Assembly (NCBI GenBank): GCA_019348365.1
Contig: JAHWJO010000258.1
Span: 1-6,824 of the forward strand
Direction of reading: 5' to 3'
Length of the DNA stretch: 6,824 bases
Origin: Armatimonadota bacterium
GTDB lineage: Bacteria > Armatimonadota > DTGP01 > JAHWJO01
In this document: in pieces, positions 1 through 6,329 of the stretch
Position numbering within the stretch: position 1 is the first letter of the stretch
How the letters are laid out: every line of letters starts with the position of its first letter
Translations under genes and position numbers: made by a program
The notes under the pieces: generated by a model
Database searches by the model: none
What the model was told of the DNA's origin: nothing
What the model saw: the letters and a program-made list of their open reading frames with translations, nothing else

Positions 1-138
1 GGAGGTCTGCCGCGCCCTCTCTCGCGGTTTGGCAAAGAACGGGAACAGAATAGGGGCGAGAATGGCGATTATCGAGATGACCACCAGCAGCTCGATCATG
101 GTGAACCCCTTCTTACGGGAATGGGGGATGAGTTTCAT
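1..138 (-). CDS. Prepilin-type N-terminal cleavage/methylation domain protein (partial, 3' end outside window)
   Basis: Only the first 46 residues are present; the gene runs off the left edge. They form a class III signal peptide: a short basic leader (SRKKG, residues 7-11), the cleavage point between G11 and F12, Glu at +5 of the mature chain (E16), and a hydrophobic helix from about 12 to 35 (FTMIELLVVISIIAIL, then ILFPFFA). A basic RERARQ follows. In this family a prepilin peptidase cuts after Gly and N-methylates Phe, and the product assembles into type IV pili or a type II secretion pseudopilus. The FTxIELLVVI...ILFPxFA...REKARQTS pattern is that of the DUF1559/H-X9-DG proteins abundant in Armatimonadota and Planctomycetota. 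The ATG at 138 has AGAGG a few bases upstream and an extended -10 element about 85 bp upstream. Which pilin-like subfamily it belongs to cannot be decided without the C-terminus. Confidence 0.9.
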   Translation of the reverse strand, partial: MKLIPHSRKKGFTMIELLVVISIIAILAPILFPFFAKPRERARQTS

Positions 139-221
139 ATTGGCCTCTTGGATCTTAATACGGGGAACGGGATAGAGCCAGCACGCCCCTCCCGGTTCCC
201 TGGAGGAAACCTGTTGCCGCT

Positions 222-230
222 ATTGTATCA
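222..230 (-). promoter_or_regulatory. Extended -10 promoter element for the prepilin gene
   Basis: Read on the minus strand this is TGATACAAT, which matches the extended -10 form TGnTATAAT with one mismatch in the hexamer. No good -35 hexamer occurs at 16-18 bp spacing (17 bp gives TACCAC), as expected if the TG extension compensates. Transcription would start near 215, giving a leader of about 75 nt before the prepilin ATG. The same 10-mer GTGATACAAT recurs on the plus strand at 6701-6710. Confidence 0.5.
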
Positions 231-334
231 CTTCACTCAACTTTGTGGTAGCTCTTCTCTGTCGGCCTCCCGAATCGCACCCCATTGGCAAGCGTGATGA
301 CCCGTGCTATCAGGGCCGTATATCTGGATACTTT

Positions 335-1261
335 TCATTCTTCTTCGCGGGCAAGAATCAACAGTCCCGCAAGTACCAAAGCCCCCCCGACCCACGTATA
401 AAAACTGGGACGCTCCCCGATGAGCAGGAAGGCCATGGCGGCGGTGACAATGGGCATAGGAGTCGTCCACATCCCCGCCGTGCTTGCATCCATATGTCGC
501 ATCGCTTGGGTGAGGAGAAGATAGCTGAGTCCCGTCCCCAGAATGCCCATATAAAGCATTCCGCCCACGGTGACGGGGGTGAAATCGTGCGGCCATGTTC
601 CGGCGACCGCCCAGGCGACTCCCGTGAGGACGGAAGCGAGCAGGAAAAAGGCGATCAGCGCCTGGAGGGACTCCGCCTGCCGGAGAGCACGTTTCTGGCA
701 GACGGCGTACACCGCCCATGAAGTGCCGGCGAGGAAGACAAGGAGGTTGCCCAGCAGTTTGGAGGAGTGGAAGACCTCGTGCAACGGGTGTCCGTTCCAC
801 CCCACGATGAGCATCCCCACTGTACAAACGATGGAGCCGACTGCTTTGAACCCACTCCACCCTTCGTCGAGGAAGACCCAGGCAAGGAGGAGCAGCACGA
901 CGGCTTCCCCCTGGATGATGAACGATGCGGCGCTGGCGGTCGTGTAGCTCAGTCCCAGGTTGTAGAAGATGTAGTTCAGCGCGGAGGCGACGCCCCCTAC
1001 GAGCATTACCCCCATGGAGACGCGGGGCCACGTCCAGGCTTTTCCCTGCGACCGGAACCAGATCAGTAGCGCCAGCGTTCCGAGCGCGTACCGGAGGAAG
1101 GCGATGGCATACGGGTCGAAGGAGGGGAGGACCAGCTTGACCGCCACCGGAATCGTGCCCCACAGGAGGGTCGTCCCCGACGCCTGAAGGATGGCGGTCC
1201 CCCGACTCCCCCGCACGAGTAGCAGGGGGGATTCCCCGGCGGAAGGAGAAGGTTCAGGCAT
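335..1261 (-). CDS. EamA/DMT-superfamily permease, 10 TM segments
   Basis: This 308-residue protein has the length and hydrophobic pattern of the drug/metabolite transporter superfamily: two EamA repeats of five helices. Predicted helices lie at roughly 24-46, 50-69, 80-101, 108-131, 138-155, 168-188, 198-220, 230-251, 261-282 and 287-304. Each repeat ends in the family signature, with a Pro/Glu-containing helix, a short acidic loop (LDEGW at 131-135; IGERPS at 281-286) and a Gly-rich last helix (WVGGALVLAGLLIL at 290-303). Such proteins export or import small metabolites across the inner membrane; the substrate cannot be read from sequence. Its ATG overlaps the end of the glutaredoxin-like gene by 8 bp and has only a weak Shine-Dalgarno, so translation is probably coupled. 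A GTG at residue 16 is an alternative start. No clear intrinsic terminator follows. Confidence 0.92.
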   Translation of the reverse strand: MPEPSPSAGESPLLLVRGSRGTAILQASGTTLLWGTIPVAVKLVLPSFDPYAIAFLRYALGTLALLIWFRSQGKAWTWPRVSMGVMLVGGVASALNYIFYNLGLSYTTASAASFIIQGEAVVLLLLAWVFLDEGWSGFKAVGSIVCTVGMLIVGWNGHPLHEVFHSSKLLGNLLVFLAGTSWAVYAVCQKRALRQAESLQALIAFFLLASVLTGVAWAVAGTWPHDFTPVTVGGMLYMGILGTGLSYLLLTQAMRHMDASTAGMWTTPMPIVTAAMAFLLIGERPSFYTWVGGALVLAGLLILAREEE

Positions 1262-1529
1262 CGACGCTCGGTCGGGAGCGGAACATCTTCAGCCGCAGCT
1301 TCAGCCAGCGCGCGTTGATCTTCCCCCGGAACATGAGGCGTCCGTTCAGGTGCAGCACCGGGATGCACCGCCCGTATCGCTCCAACAGCTCCGGGTCGGA
1401 AGCGATGTCGATCTCTTCCAGGAGGAAGTCGTACTCCCGGCGAATCTCCATCAGCTCGTCTTTCGCGCGGTCGCACAGGCAGCAGCCGTCCCGCGTGTAG
1501 AGGGTGAGGAGGGGCAGGGCCGTTTCCAT
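1254..1529 (-). CDS. Small glutaredoxin-like thioredoxin-fold protein (DUF836 type)
   Basis: This is a 91-residue protein from the chosen ATG. The N-terminal strand LTLYTRDGCCLCD carries the redox motif CCLC (C16 to C19), followed by a helix. The cis-proline segment CIPVLHLNG (P57) has the spacing expected of glutaredoxin folds. GCxLC near the N-terminus is typical of the DUF836 group, small cytosolic thiol-disulfide proteins without an assigned substrate. The reading frame opens upstream at a TTG (1547) that overlaps the TGA of the TPR gene. I prefer the ATG at 1529 because it has AAAGGG about nine bases upstream and begins just before the fold. It sits 14 bp after the TPR gene and overlaps the permease, so all three are probably cotranscribed. 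The extra Cys inside the CxxC motif is notable but not rare. Confidence 0.85.
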   Translation of the reverse strand: METALPLLTLYTRDGCCLCDRAKDELMEIRREYDFLLEEIDIASDPELLERYGRCIPVLHLNGRLMFRGKINARWLKLRLKMFRSRPSVDA

Positions 1530-1543
1530 CGCATCCAGCCCTT

Positions 1544-3541
1544 TCAACCCCGCCGAATATGAGCCAGCGGGTTGCCGCCCGCAAGGGGGTCCTCGTTCAT
1601 CCAGTATCCCTGCTCGTCCAGGAGGAGGAGCCCTTTCTTCTTCGCATCGCGCACCTGTTGGAGCAGCCTGCGGGCGGAAGGATGCTCCGGATCCTCCCGC
1701 AACAGCTTTTGAAGCTGCTCGATGGCCTCATCCATCCGTCCCCGCGCCCGGTGGAGATGCGCTTCCGCGTAGTGAAGGGCGGAATATTCCGACGGGTTCA
1801 ACAGGCGGTCCGGCGGGATCTCGGACAGGATCTCTCGCGCTTCGTCGACGTTCTTCCCGGTTGCCAGGAGCACCGCCAGCGTCGAGCGGGCGTAGACGTA
1901 TTCCGGATGGACCTCTATCGCCCGCCGGAGCAGGGTTTCCGCCTCGTCCCGGTCCACCAGCAACGACAGGTTGTGATAGAGCATCGGAACGTCCGGGTAC
2001 TTCTCCAGGAGCTGCCGGAGGATGCGCTCCGACCGCTTCGGATTCGTCATCTGGGCTTCGATGGACTCGATCACGCCCTCCACCGCCCCCTCCGGGAGTT
2101 CGGGGCCATTGAACACCGCCTCGATCTGATCGGGAGTGACCTCCATCCGGCGGTCCTCAAACCGGAGCGCCAGGATCTCCCCGTCCTTCCAGTGGCCGTG
2201 GTCTTTCAGGGCCGTCGCCGCTTTGATCCGGGCGCTCCACGGGGTGTCCGGGCTCTCCAGCAGGTGACGGACGATGCTCACCGCCCGGTCCGAGCCGAGC
2301 GAGAGGAGGATGCCGAGGCCCACGTCCAGGTCCTCCTCGAACAGGAATTTCTCCCCCACCCAGAGGAGCTGCGGGTACCGCTCCAGAAAAGCCCGTCGAT
2401 CCTCCGGAGTGGCTTTATGGTAGGCGTCTTCGTCCGGCATGAGGAGCGGGACGATCTCCCGGAACCGCTGGAGGTCGATCAGCTCGGCGATGCCGATGTA
2501 GGGGAACGTGGGCGCGATGGTGGGACCGGGGTGGCCGATCTCCAGCGCGGTCAGCTCCAGCGACGGAGGTTCGGACGGAGGCTGGAGGAGGCGGTAGTAT
2601 CCGATCGCTTCCCGCGTGTGCCCGGTGTTGGCGGCGGCAGCGGCCAGCACGGGCAGGGTGGTGGAATGGACGCTGCGCTCCTCCTCGGAGATTTTCCGGG
2701 CGACTTCATACGCCCGGTCGTGCTCCCCCATCAGGCCGTGCGCCTTCGCCAGAGCGGCTCTCGCCGCAAAGCTTTCGGGGAGTGGGAGGGCGGTCAACTC
2801 CGAATAGGCGGCCTGCATGGCAGCGTCGTCGTACCGCGCCCGCGCGATCATGATGAGTCGGAGCCATGCTTCCACCTCGCTCGGATCGATTTCCAGCGCC
2901 TTCCGGCATGATGCTTCCGCTTCGTCCAGCCTGCCGGTCAGGAACTCGGCTTCCGATAGAAGCAGCCGGGGGATGACGGCTTGGGACAGCGCGTCAACGG
3001 CCTGCCGGAGCGACTCCTGCGCTCCGGAGAGATCGCCGCCGTACCGCCGGATGTTGCCGTCCTCCTGCCAGAACGATCCCTCCTCCGCCTCCTCGAACGA
3101 GACGCCGAGCTTCTCTGCGGCGGCTTTCAGGATCTCGTCCCCCTTCTCAATTACACCTTTCAGGCGCTCCATTGTATCGGGGTCAGGGTTCAGCTCCTGC
3201 ATGCGCCGGAAGCACCGGACCGCATGGGCGTACATGTCGTTCGCGGCGTAGGTCACCGCCCCCAGGTGGAGGGCGCTCGCCCGATCCGGCTCCAGCAGCA
3301 GCAACCGCTGGAGGGGCAACAGGGCGCGCCGCCGTTGATCCATCCCCAGCAGCGCCCGCACGGCCAATTCCGGAAAATCGGGATTGTCGGGATAGCGGTC
3401 CGACGATTCGAGCGCCAGATTTGCCGCTTCTACAAGCGATTCTTCCTGGAGGAGCTGTTCGACCTTGCGTACCTGGGAACTGCCCGGACGGGGAGCGGTC
3501 ACTGCTTTCTTCTTCTGCGCCTTCTTTTGCGGTTTCGCCAT
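1544..3541 (-). CDS. TPR-repeat protein, 665 residues, Lys-rich N-terminus
   Basis: This is a long helical-repeat protein. The first 20 residues are basic and low-complexity (MAKPQKKAQKKKAV). TPR-like units follow at about 36-115, 165-285 and 500-630, with recognisable cores such as GRLDEAEASCRKALEIDP (203-220) and GRMDEAIEQLQKLLREDP (601-618). The middle section (about 330-480) is less repeat-like, with a possible HEAT-like pair at 415-447. There is no signal peptide or membrane helix, so it is probably a cytosolic scaffold or adaptor; the partner is unknown. The frame is open up to 3643, but ATG 3541 is the better start: GAGGT lies about 11 bases upstream, the protein then begins MAKP, and a plausible promoter lies inside the would-be extension. 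First gene of the unit with the glutaredoxin-like protein and the permease. The C-terminus after 634 (GYWMNEDP) matches nothing I recognise. Confidence 0.9.
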   Translation of the reverse strand: MAKPQKKAQKKKAVTAPRPGSSQVRKVEQLLQEESLVEAANLALESSDRYPDNPDFPELAVRALLGMDQRRRALLPLQRLLLLEPDRASALHLGAVTYAANDMYAHAVRCFRRMQELNPDPDTMERLKGVIEKGDEILKAAAEKLGVSFEEAEEGSFWQEDGNIRRYGGDLSGAQESLRQAVDALSQAVIPRLLLSEAEFLTGRLDEAEASCRKALEIDPSEVEAWLRLIMIARARYDDAAMQAAYSELTALPLPESFAARAALAKAHGLMGEHDRAYEVARKISEEERSVHSTTLPVLAAAAANTGHTREAIGYYRLLQPPSEPPSLELTALEIGHPGPTIAPTFPYIGIAELIDLQRFREIVPLLMPDEDAYHKATPEDRRAFLERYPQLLWVGEKFLFEEDLDVGLGILLSLGSDRAVSIVRHLLESPDTPWSARIKAATALKDHGHWKDGEILALRFEDRRMEVTPDQIEAVFNGPELPEGAVEGVIESIEAQMTNPKRSERILRQLLEKYPDVPMLYHNLSLLVDRDEAETLLRRAIEVHPEYVYARSTLAVLLATGKNVDEAREILSEIPPDRLLNPSEYSALHYAEAHLHRARGRMDEAIEQLQKLLREDPEHPSARRLLQQVRDAKKKGLLLLDEQGYWMNEDPLAGGNPLAHIRRG

Positions 3542-3587
3542 AAGATGAACAACCTCGATACGGGAGAATGGGGTGACTCTCGTAAAG

Positions 3588-3616
3588 AGGATAGGGAACT
3601 TTCCCGCTTTTGGCAA
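3588..3616 (-). promoter_or_regulatory. Sigma70-type promoter for the TPR operon
   Basis: On the minus strand TTGCCA (3616-3611) is followed after exactly 17 bp by TATCCT (3593-3588). Predicted transcription start is near 3581, leaving about 40 nt before the ATG at 3541. It separates the TPR unit from the methyltransferase gene and argues against translation starting at 3643. Confidence 0.5.
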
Positions 3617-3642
3617 TGAGAGGAGGTTCTTGTTCCAGGGCA

Positions 3643-3676
3643 TGTTGGCCCGGCGACTTCAGTCGCCGGGCCAACA
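3643..3676. repeat. Long perfect inverted repeat, REP-like intergenic palindrome
   Basis: Two 16-base arms (TGTTGGCCCGGCGACT and its exact complement) are separated by only TC, so RNA or single-stranded DNA would form a very stable GC-rich hairpin with a TTCA-type loop. No U-tract follows on either strand, so it is a poor intrinsic terminator. The core GGCGACTTCAGTCGCC (reverse complement GGCGACTGAAGTCGCC) resembles palindromes dispersed in intergenic DNA of several GC-rich phyla, which are often linked to REP-associated (RAYT/IS200-like) transposases. It lies in the gap between the methyltransferase stop (3710) and the TPR promoter. Only one copy is in this window, so its repeat status is inference. 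Confidence 0.7.
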
Positions 3677-3709
3677 ACCTTGGCCTGAGTTCCTACATGG
3701 GGGGATTCC

Positions 3710-5287
3710 TTACTCTCGCCGCTCCAAAACCCGGATATGAATCCATAACCCGCCGGAAAAGACCTTCAACTGGCCTGTGGTCTGTAAATGCTTCTTCTGT
3801 CGTGCGAGAGATTCGTCGAGGAGCTGCCGGGATGCCGAATAGAGCACCGCACGCCCCTGCGGCTGGAGGCGGTCGGAGAGGTGGTGAAGGAGGGCATCAT
3901 AGAGGGGGGCGATTTCATGCTTCTCGCGTTTCGTTCGCATTCCGAACGGCAGGTTCGCGAGGACCTCCCGGCACTCCGGCCACGACTCCGGGCGCGAGGC
4001 ATCCCCTTTGTGTATCTGAATCCGACTCGCCAGCCCTGCCGCTCCTACGTTGGTGCGGGCCGCCGTTACGGCGGTGGGGCTCACGTCCAGGCCGACCGAC
4101 TTCGAGGAGTTGTCCAGCAGCGCGCGCTCGATGAGGAGCGTTCCGCTGCCGCAGGTGGGATCGAACACGACTCCCCTGCCCCCCCCCGGCGTACGGCAGA
4201 GGCGGGCCAGGCACGCGCCCACGACCGGGTGGATCGCTGCCCCGACATCTTTGACCCGGTAGGCGAACCGGGAGTCATTCATGAAGCGAGGCCGGATGAA
4301 CACCTGTCCGGCATCCACGCCGGAGTGAAGGATCAGCTCCACGTCGTAGCGGGAGGGGCTGTCCCTCCATCCAAGGGGGATCAACCGGCTTCGGACCTCC
4401 GACAGCAATCGGCGCAGCATGTCCCGCCGTAAAGAGATCCCCTGCACCGACAGCCGGTACTGAACCGCGTCCCTGTCCGTGGAAACCCACTCCCGCCACC
4501 GGGAGAGGAGGGGGAGTTGAGAGAGCGCGTCCAGTGTTGTCACGGATGACGAGGGATCATCCGGCGAGAGAGGCGGAACCTCCCCGGCGTGAATCATGAC
4601 TCCGTAGACGCACCGGAGGGCGGGGATCAGGTCCGTTGGAGGGGTGTGCGGGGGGCAGCGCAAAAGACCGGGGAGGAGGGGGGAAGGCGTGAGGGAAAGG
4701 CCCCGCTCGTCGGCTTCTTCCTGCGCGACGGCTTCCAGGCCGAGGGGGGCATCCACGTACAGGTCCAGCAACGGGAAGCCGTCGGGATTCCATTCTGCCG
4801 GGCGAGCGGGGGGAGATGCCCGGTCGAGGGCTTTGCGATAGGCTTCCCGCTCGCGGGGGTCGTCACCGGGCGGATGTTGCCGGAGGGCTTCATCGATCCC
4901 TTCCCCTTCCAACGCTCCCAGCGCCAGGTAGAGGGAGGAACGAACGTAGCTCATCGTTTCGCGTTCCAGCGCCCGGATCAGCGGGGTCACGCTCTCGGGC
5001 GCGGCGATCTTTCCCAGGGCGACGGCGGCATTCTGCCGCACCTTGGCCTCGGGGTCGTCCCCCACGGCGCGGCTCAGGTCCTCCACCGCTTCCCCCGCTT
5101 TGAGCGCGCCGAGGAGATAAGCGGAAGCCTTACGGAGGGGCGGCGTGCCATGGAGCAGCGCCTCTCGCAGCGCCGGCGCCGCTTCGGAGCCGAACGAGAG
5201 AATCCGTTCGCTGATGCGCCGCTGCTCGACCGGGTCGGTCGTATCCAGCATATCGATGAGCGCCTGGATTTCGGAAGGGTTCGTCAT
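3710..5287 (-). CDS. HEAT-repeat / THUMP-type RNA methyltransferase fusion
   Basis: This 525-residue protein has two parts. Residues 1-160 form about four HEAT-like (PBS-lyase-type) repeats, e.g. PEAKVRQNAAVALGKIAAPESV (starting at 79). Residues 172-335 resemble the THUMP/NFLD region of tRNA and 23S rRNA guanine-N2 methyltransferases (LYVDAPLGLEAVAQEE at 176-191). Residues 340-525 form a class I SAM-dependent UPF0020 catalytic domain: motif I DPTCGSG (376-382), acidic D401 for the SAM ribose, GDA (428-430), and motif IV NLPFG (445-449). The last is closer to the D/N-L-P-[FY]-G of TrmN/Trm14/THUMPD3 (tRNA m2G6) than to the NPPYG of RlmL, so a tRNA guanine-N2 methylase is the best guess. The ATG at 5287 has a weak ribosome-binding site. 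An upstream terminator isolates it from the small zinc-ribbon gene, suggesting its own promoter, which I could not define. The substrate is inference; the methyltransferase call is firm. Confidence 0.88.
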   Translation of the reverse strand: MTNPSEIQALIDMLDTTDPVEQRRISERILSFGSEAAPALREALLHGTPPLRKASAYLLGALKAGEAVEDLSRAVGDDPEAKVRQNAAVALGKIAAPESVTPLIRALERETMSYVRSSLYLALGALEGEGIDEALRQHPPGDDPREREAYRKALDRASPPARPAEWNPDGFPLLDLYVDAPLGLEAVAQEEADERGLSLTPSPLLPGLLRCPPHTPPTDLIPALRCVYGVMIHAGEVPPLSPDDPSSSVTTLDALSQLPLLSRWREWVSTDRDAVQYRLSVQGISLRRDMLRRLLSEVRSRLIPLGWRDSPSRYDVELILHSGVDAGQVFIRPRFMNDSRFAYRVKDVGAAIHPVVGACLARLCRTPGGGRGVVFDPTCGSGTLLIERALLDNSSKSVGLDVSPTAVTAARTNVGAAGLASRIQIHKGDASRPESWPECREVLANLPFGMRTKREKHEIAPLYDALLHHLSDRLQPQGRAVLYSASRQLLDESLARQKKHLQTTGQLKVFSGGLWIHIRVLERRE

Positions 5288-5330
5288 CGGAAGGTCCGAA
5301 CAGTGTCAGATATAGAGGGCCGAAAACGAG

Positions 5331-5358
5331 AAAGCCCGGGTATTTCTACCCAGGCTTC
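5331..5358 (-). terminator. Intrinsic terminator downstream of the small zinc-ribbon gene
   Basis: The minus-strand transcript folds into a 12-bp stem (5358-5347 with 5342-5331) capped by a GAAA tetraloop, followed by a U-rich stretch (TTTCTCGTTTTCG). Two of its pairs are G-U on the minus strand but would be A-C mismatches on the plus strand, so the hairpin is better suited to leftward transcription. It lies 40 bp after the TAA of the zinc-ribbon gene and 44 bp before the methyltransferase ATG. Confidence 0.75.
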
Positions 5359-5397
5359 GTCGATAGTATGAGAGAACCGCGTTTGAGCGAGGGGGAA

Positions 5398-5595
5398 TTA
5401 CGCCATGCGCTCGGCGGTGAGGCGGCTTTCCTGATATTCCAGCCAGGTTGAGCCCCGGCTGTACGCTTCCGGGTTCTTGGACTGCACGCACTGCTTGCAC
5501 CGCATATCGATCTTCATGCTGCGCATGGTGAGCGGAAAATTCTCCAGCGGGCTGCCGCATGACGTGCAGGCGGGCACTTCGTTCTCTTCGTTCAT
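5398..5595 (-). CDS. Small double-CxxC zinc-ribbon protein, 65 residues
   Basis: The protein has two knuckles, C10-x2-C13 (CTSC) and C33-x2-C36 (CKQC), 19 residues apart, which is the arrangement of a one-zinc ribbon. The rest is polar, with an SRGSTWLEYQESRLTAERMA tail likely to be helical. No membrane segment is present. I do not recognise the family; small ribbons of this kind often bind nucleic acid or a protein partner, but nothing here fixes the role. The frame opens at a TTG (5613), but ATG 5595 is chosen because GGGAG lies about 11 bases upstream. A -10-like hexamer stands about 40 bp upstream and a good terminator follows, so it is probably monocistronic. Confidence 0.75.
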   Translation of the reverse strand: MNEENEVPACTSCGSPLENFPLTMRSMKIDMRCKQCVQSKNPEAYSRGSTWLEYQESRLTAERMA

Positions 5596-5635
5596 ACTCA
5601 GGCGTTCTCCCAAAGGCGAGACGGATTCACGGATC

Positions 5636-5641
5636 GTTATA
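5636..5641 (-). promoter_or_regulatory. Possible -10 element for the small zinc-ribbon gene
   Basis: The minus strand reads TATAAC, five of six matches to TATAAT. Transcription would begin near 5629, about 34 nt before the ATG at 5595, with the ribosome-binding site in between. No convincing -35 hexamer was found at 16-18 bp, so the assignment is weak. Confidence 0.35.
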
Positions 5642-5667
5642 CAACATGGAGACGTGTGACCGCGTCA

Positions 5668-5681
5668 GGCTCCGAAGAGCC
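5668..5681 (-). other. UUCG-capped hairpin in the gap between the two zinc-ribbon genes
   Basis: On the minus strand GGCTC-TTCG-GAGCC forms a perfect 5-bp stem closed by the very stable C(UUCG)G tetraloop. It lies 108 bp beyond the stop of the larger zinc-ribbon gene and upstream of the -10 element of the next. No U-run follows, so it may serve as a transcript 3' end or processing stabiliser rather than a classical terminator. The rest of the 194-bp gap shows only short CGGTCAG direct repeats (5702, 5760, 5770). Confidence 0.4.
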
Positions 5682-5789
5682 GTTGTACGGTAATTAGAAG
5701 ACGGTCAGGCGCAGCGAGCGGTTCCACCCGTCGCCAGAGAGGAGGAGGGCATCACCGAGCGGTCAGAGACGGTCAGTGGCGGGAGAAGA

Positions 5790-6329
5790 TCAGGACTCGT
5801 CCTCGTCCTCCCCGATGGAGAGCCAGTCCGTATCGGAGTCGAGATCGTCCAGGCCCACTTCCTCTTTCCAGTTGATGAGGAGTTTCTCTTCATCCCGACG
5901 GTTACCTGGACGCTTCTCTTTGGGAACGGCGGCCTGTTCCTTTTTGGGGGGAGTGAACTTCGCGATGCCGCCGGCCGAGCGGGTCTTCGGGCGGGGTCCC
6001 TTGCGGTCATCATCGCCGCCGCCACCGCCATAATCGGGACGGGGGAACCGGGGGGTGAAGTCGCTGGAGCGCGGTGGGGCCGAGGATCTTTCGCCGCCTC
6101 CGGGCCGGCCTTCGCTGCTCCGAGGGGGGCCGCTGGAACTCCGCGGCGCGAAGGATCCGGGAGCGGGGCCGGAAGCGTCCATGTTGCGTTGCTGTTTTCG
6201 CAGACGACGACACTCCGGGCAGCGGATGGGAGCGCTGAGGCCTTTTTCCTCGAAGAAGGCCTGTTCGCCGGCGGTAAAGACGAACGTGTTATTGCAGTCC
6301 CGGCACGTCAAATTCTTGTCTTCTGCCAC
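5790..6329 (-). CDS. Zinc-ribbon (zf-trcl type) protein with disordered, acidic C-terminus
   Basis: From the GTG start this is 179 residues. Residues 5-41 match the 'probable zinc-ribbon' family: LTCRDC (C9, C12), FVFTAGEQAFFEEKGL, then RCPEC (C37, C40). Family members are small cytosolic proteins of unknown function. After residue 49 the chain is low-complexity: PRSS repeated three times among Gly, Ser, Pro and Arg, a GGGGGDDD stretch (about 101-108), a basic Lys/Arg segment, and finally an acidic tail (about 156-179) containing WLSIGEDEDES. The frame extends upstream to a TTG at 6398, but the GTG at 6329 has a strong GGTGAGGAG about 12 bases upstream and matches where the family normally starts. 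A near-consensus promoter lies 270 bp upstream. RNA or nucleic-acid binding by the Arg/Gly-rich linker is a guess from composition only. Confidence 0.85.
   Translation of the reverse strand: MAEDKNLTCRDCNNTFVFTAGEQAFFEEKGLSAPIRCPECRRLRKQQRNMDASGPAPGSFAPRSSSGPPRSSEGRPGGGERSSAPPRSSDFTPRFPRPDYGGGGGDDDRKGPRPKTRSAGGIAKFTPPKKEQAAVPKEKRPGNRRDEEKLLINWKEEVGLDDLDSDTDWLSIGEDEDES

Noticed and set aside
237..1163. 308-codon minus-strand frame overlapping the permease in another frame
   Set aside because: It is Arg/Gly/His/Pro-rich with no membrane helices or domain, whereas the overlapping frame encodes a textbook ten-helix EamA protein.
1559..2911. 450-codon open frame on the plus strand opposite the TPR gene
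   Set aside because: It lies wholly antisense to a clearly coding TPR gene, shows no recognisable domain, and has the Arg/Gly/Pro/Val/Gln-rich composition expected of a GC-rich shadow frame.
3542..3643. N-terminal extension of the TPR protein to 3643
   Set aside because: The extension contains a good -35/-10 pair (3616-3588), starts inside the REP-like palindrome, and has no ribosome-binding site, whereas ATG 3541 does.
3643..3676. The long palindrome as an intrinsic terminator
   Set aside because: There is no T-tract after the stem on either strand, so a REP-like or other structural role is more likely.
4589..5371. 260-codon plus-strand frame opposite the HEAT-methyltransferase gene
   Set aside because: It is antisense to a gene with intact methyltransferase motifs; it also runs through the terminator hairpin and has no family resemblance.
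5702..5776. Three short CGGTCAG direct repeats
   Set aside because: Seven-base repeats at irregular spacing (58 and 10 bp) in GC-rich DNA are within chance expectation, and no regulator is suggested.
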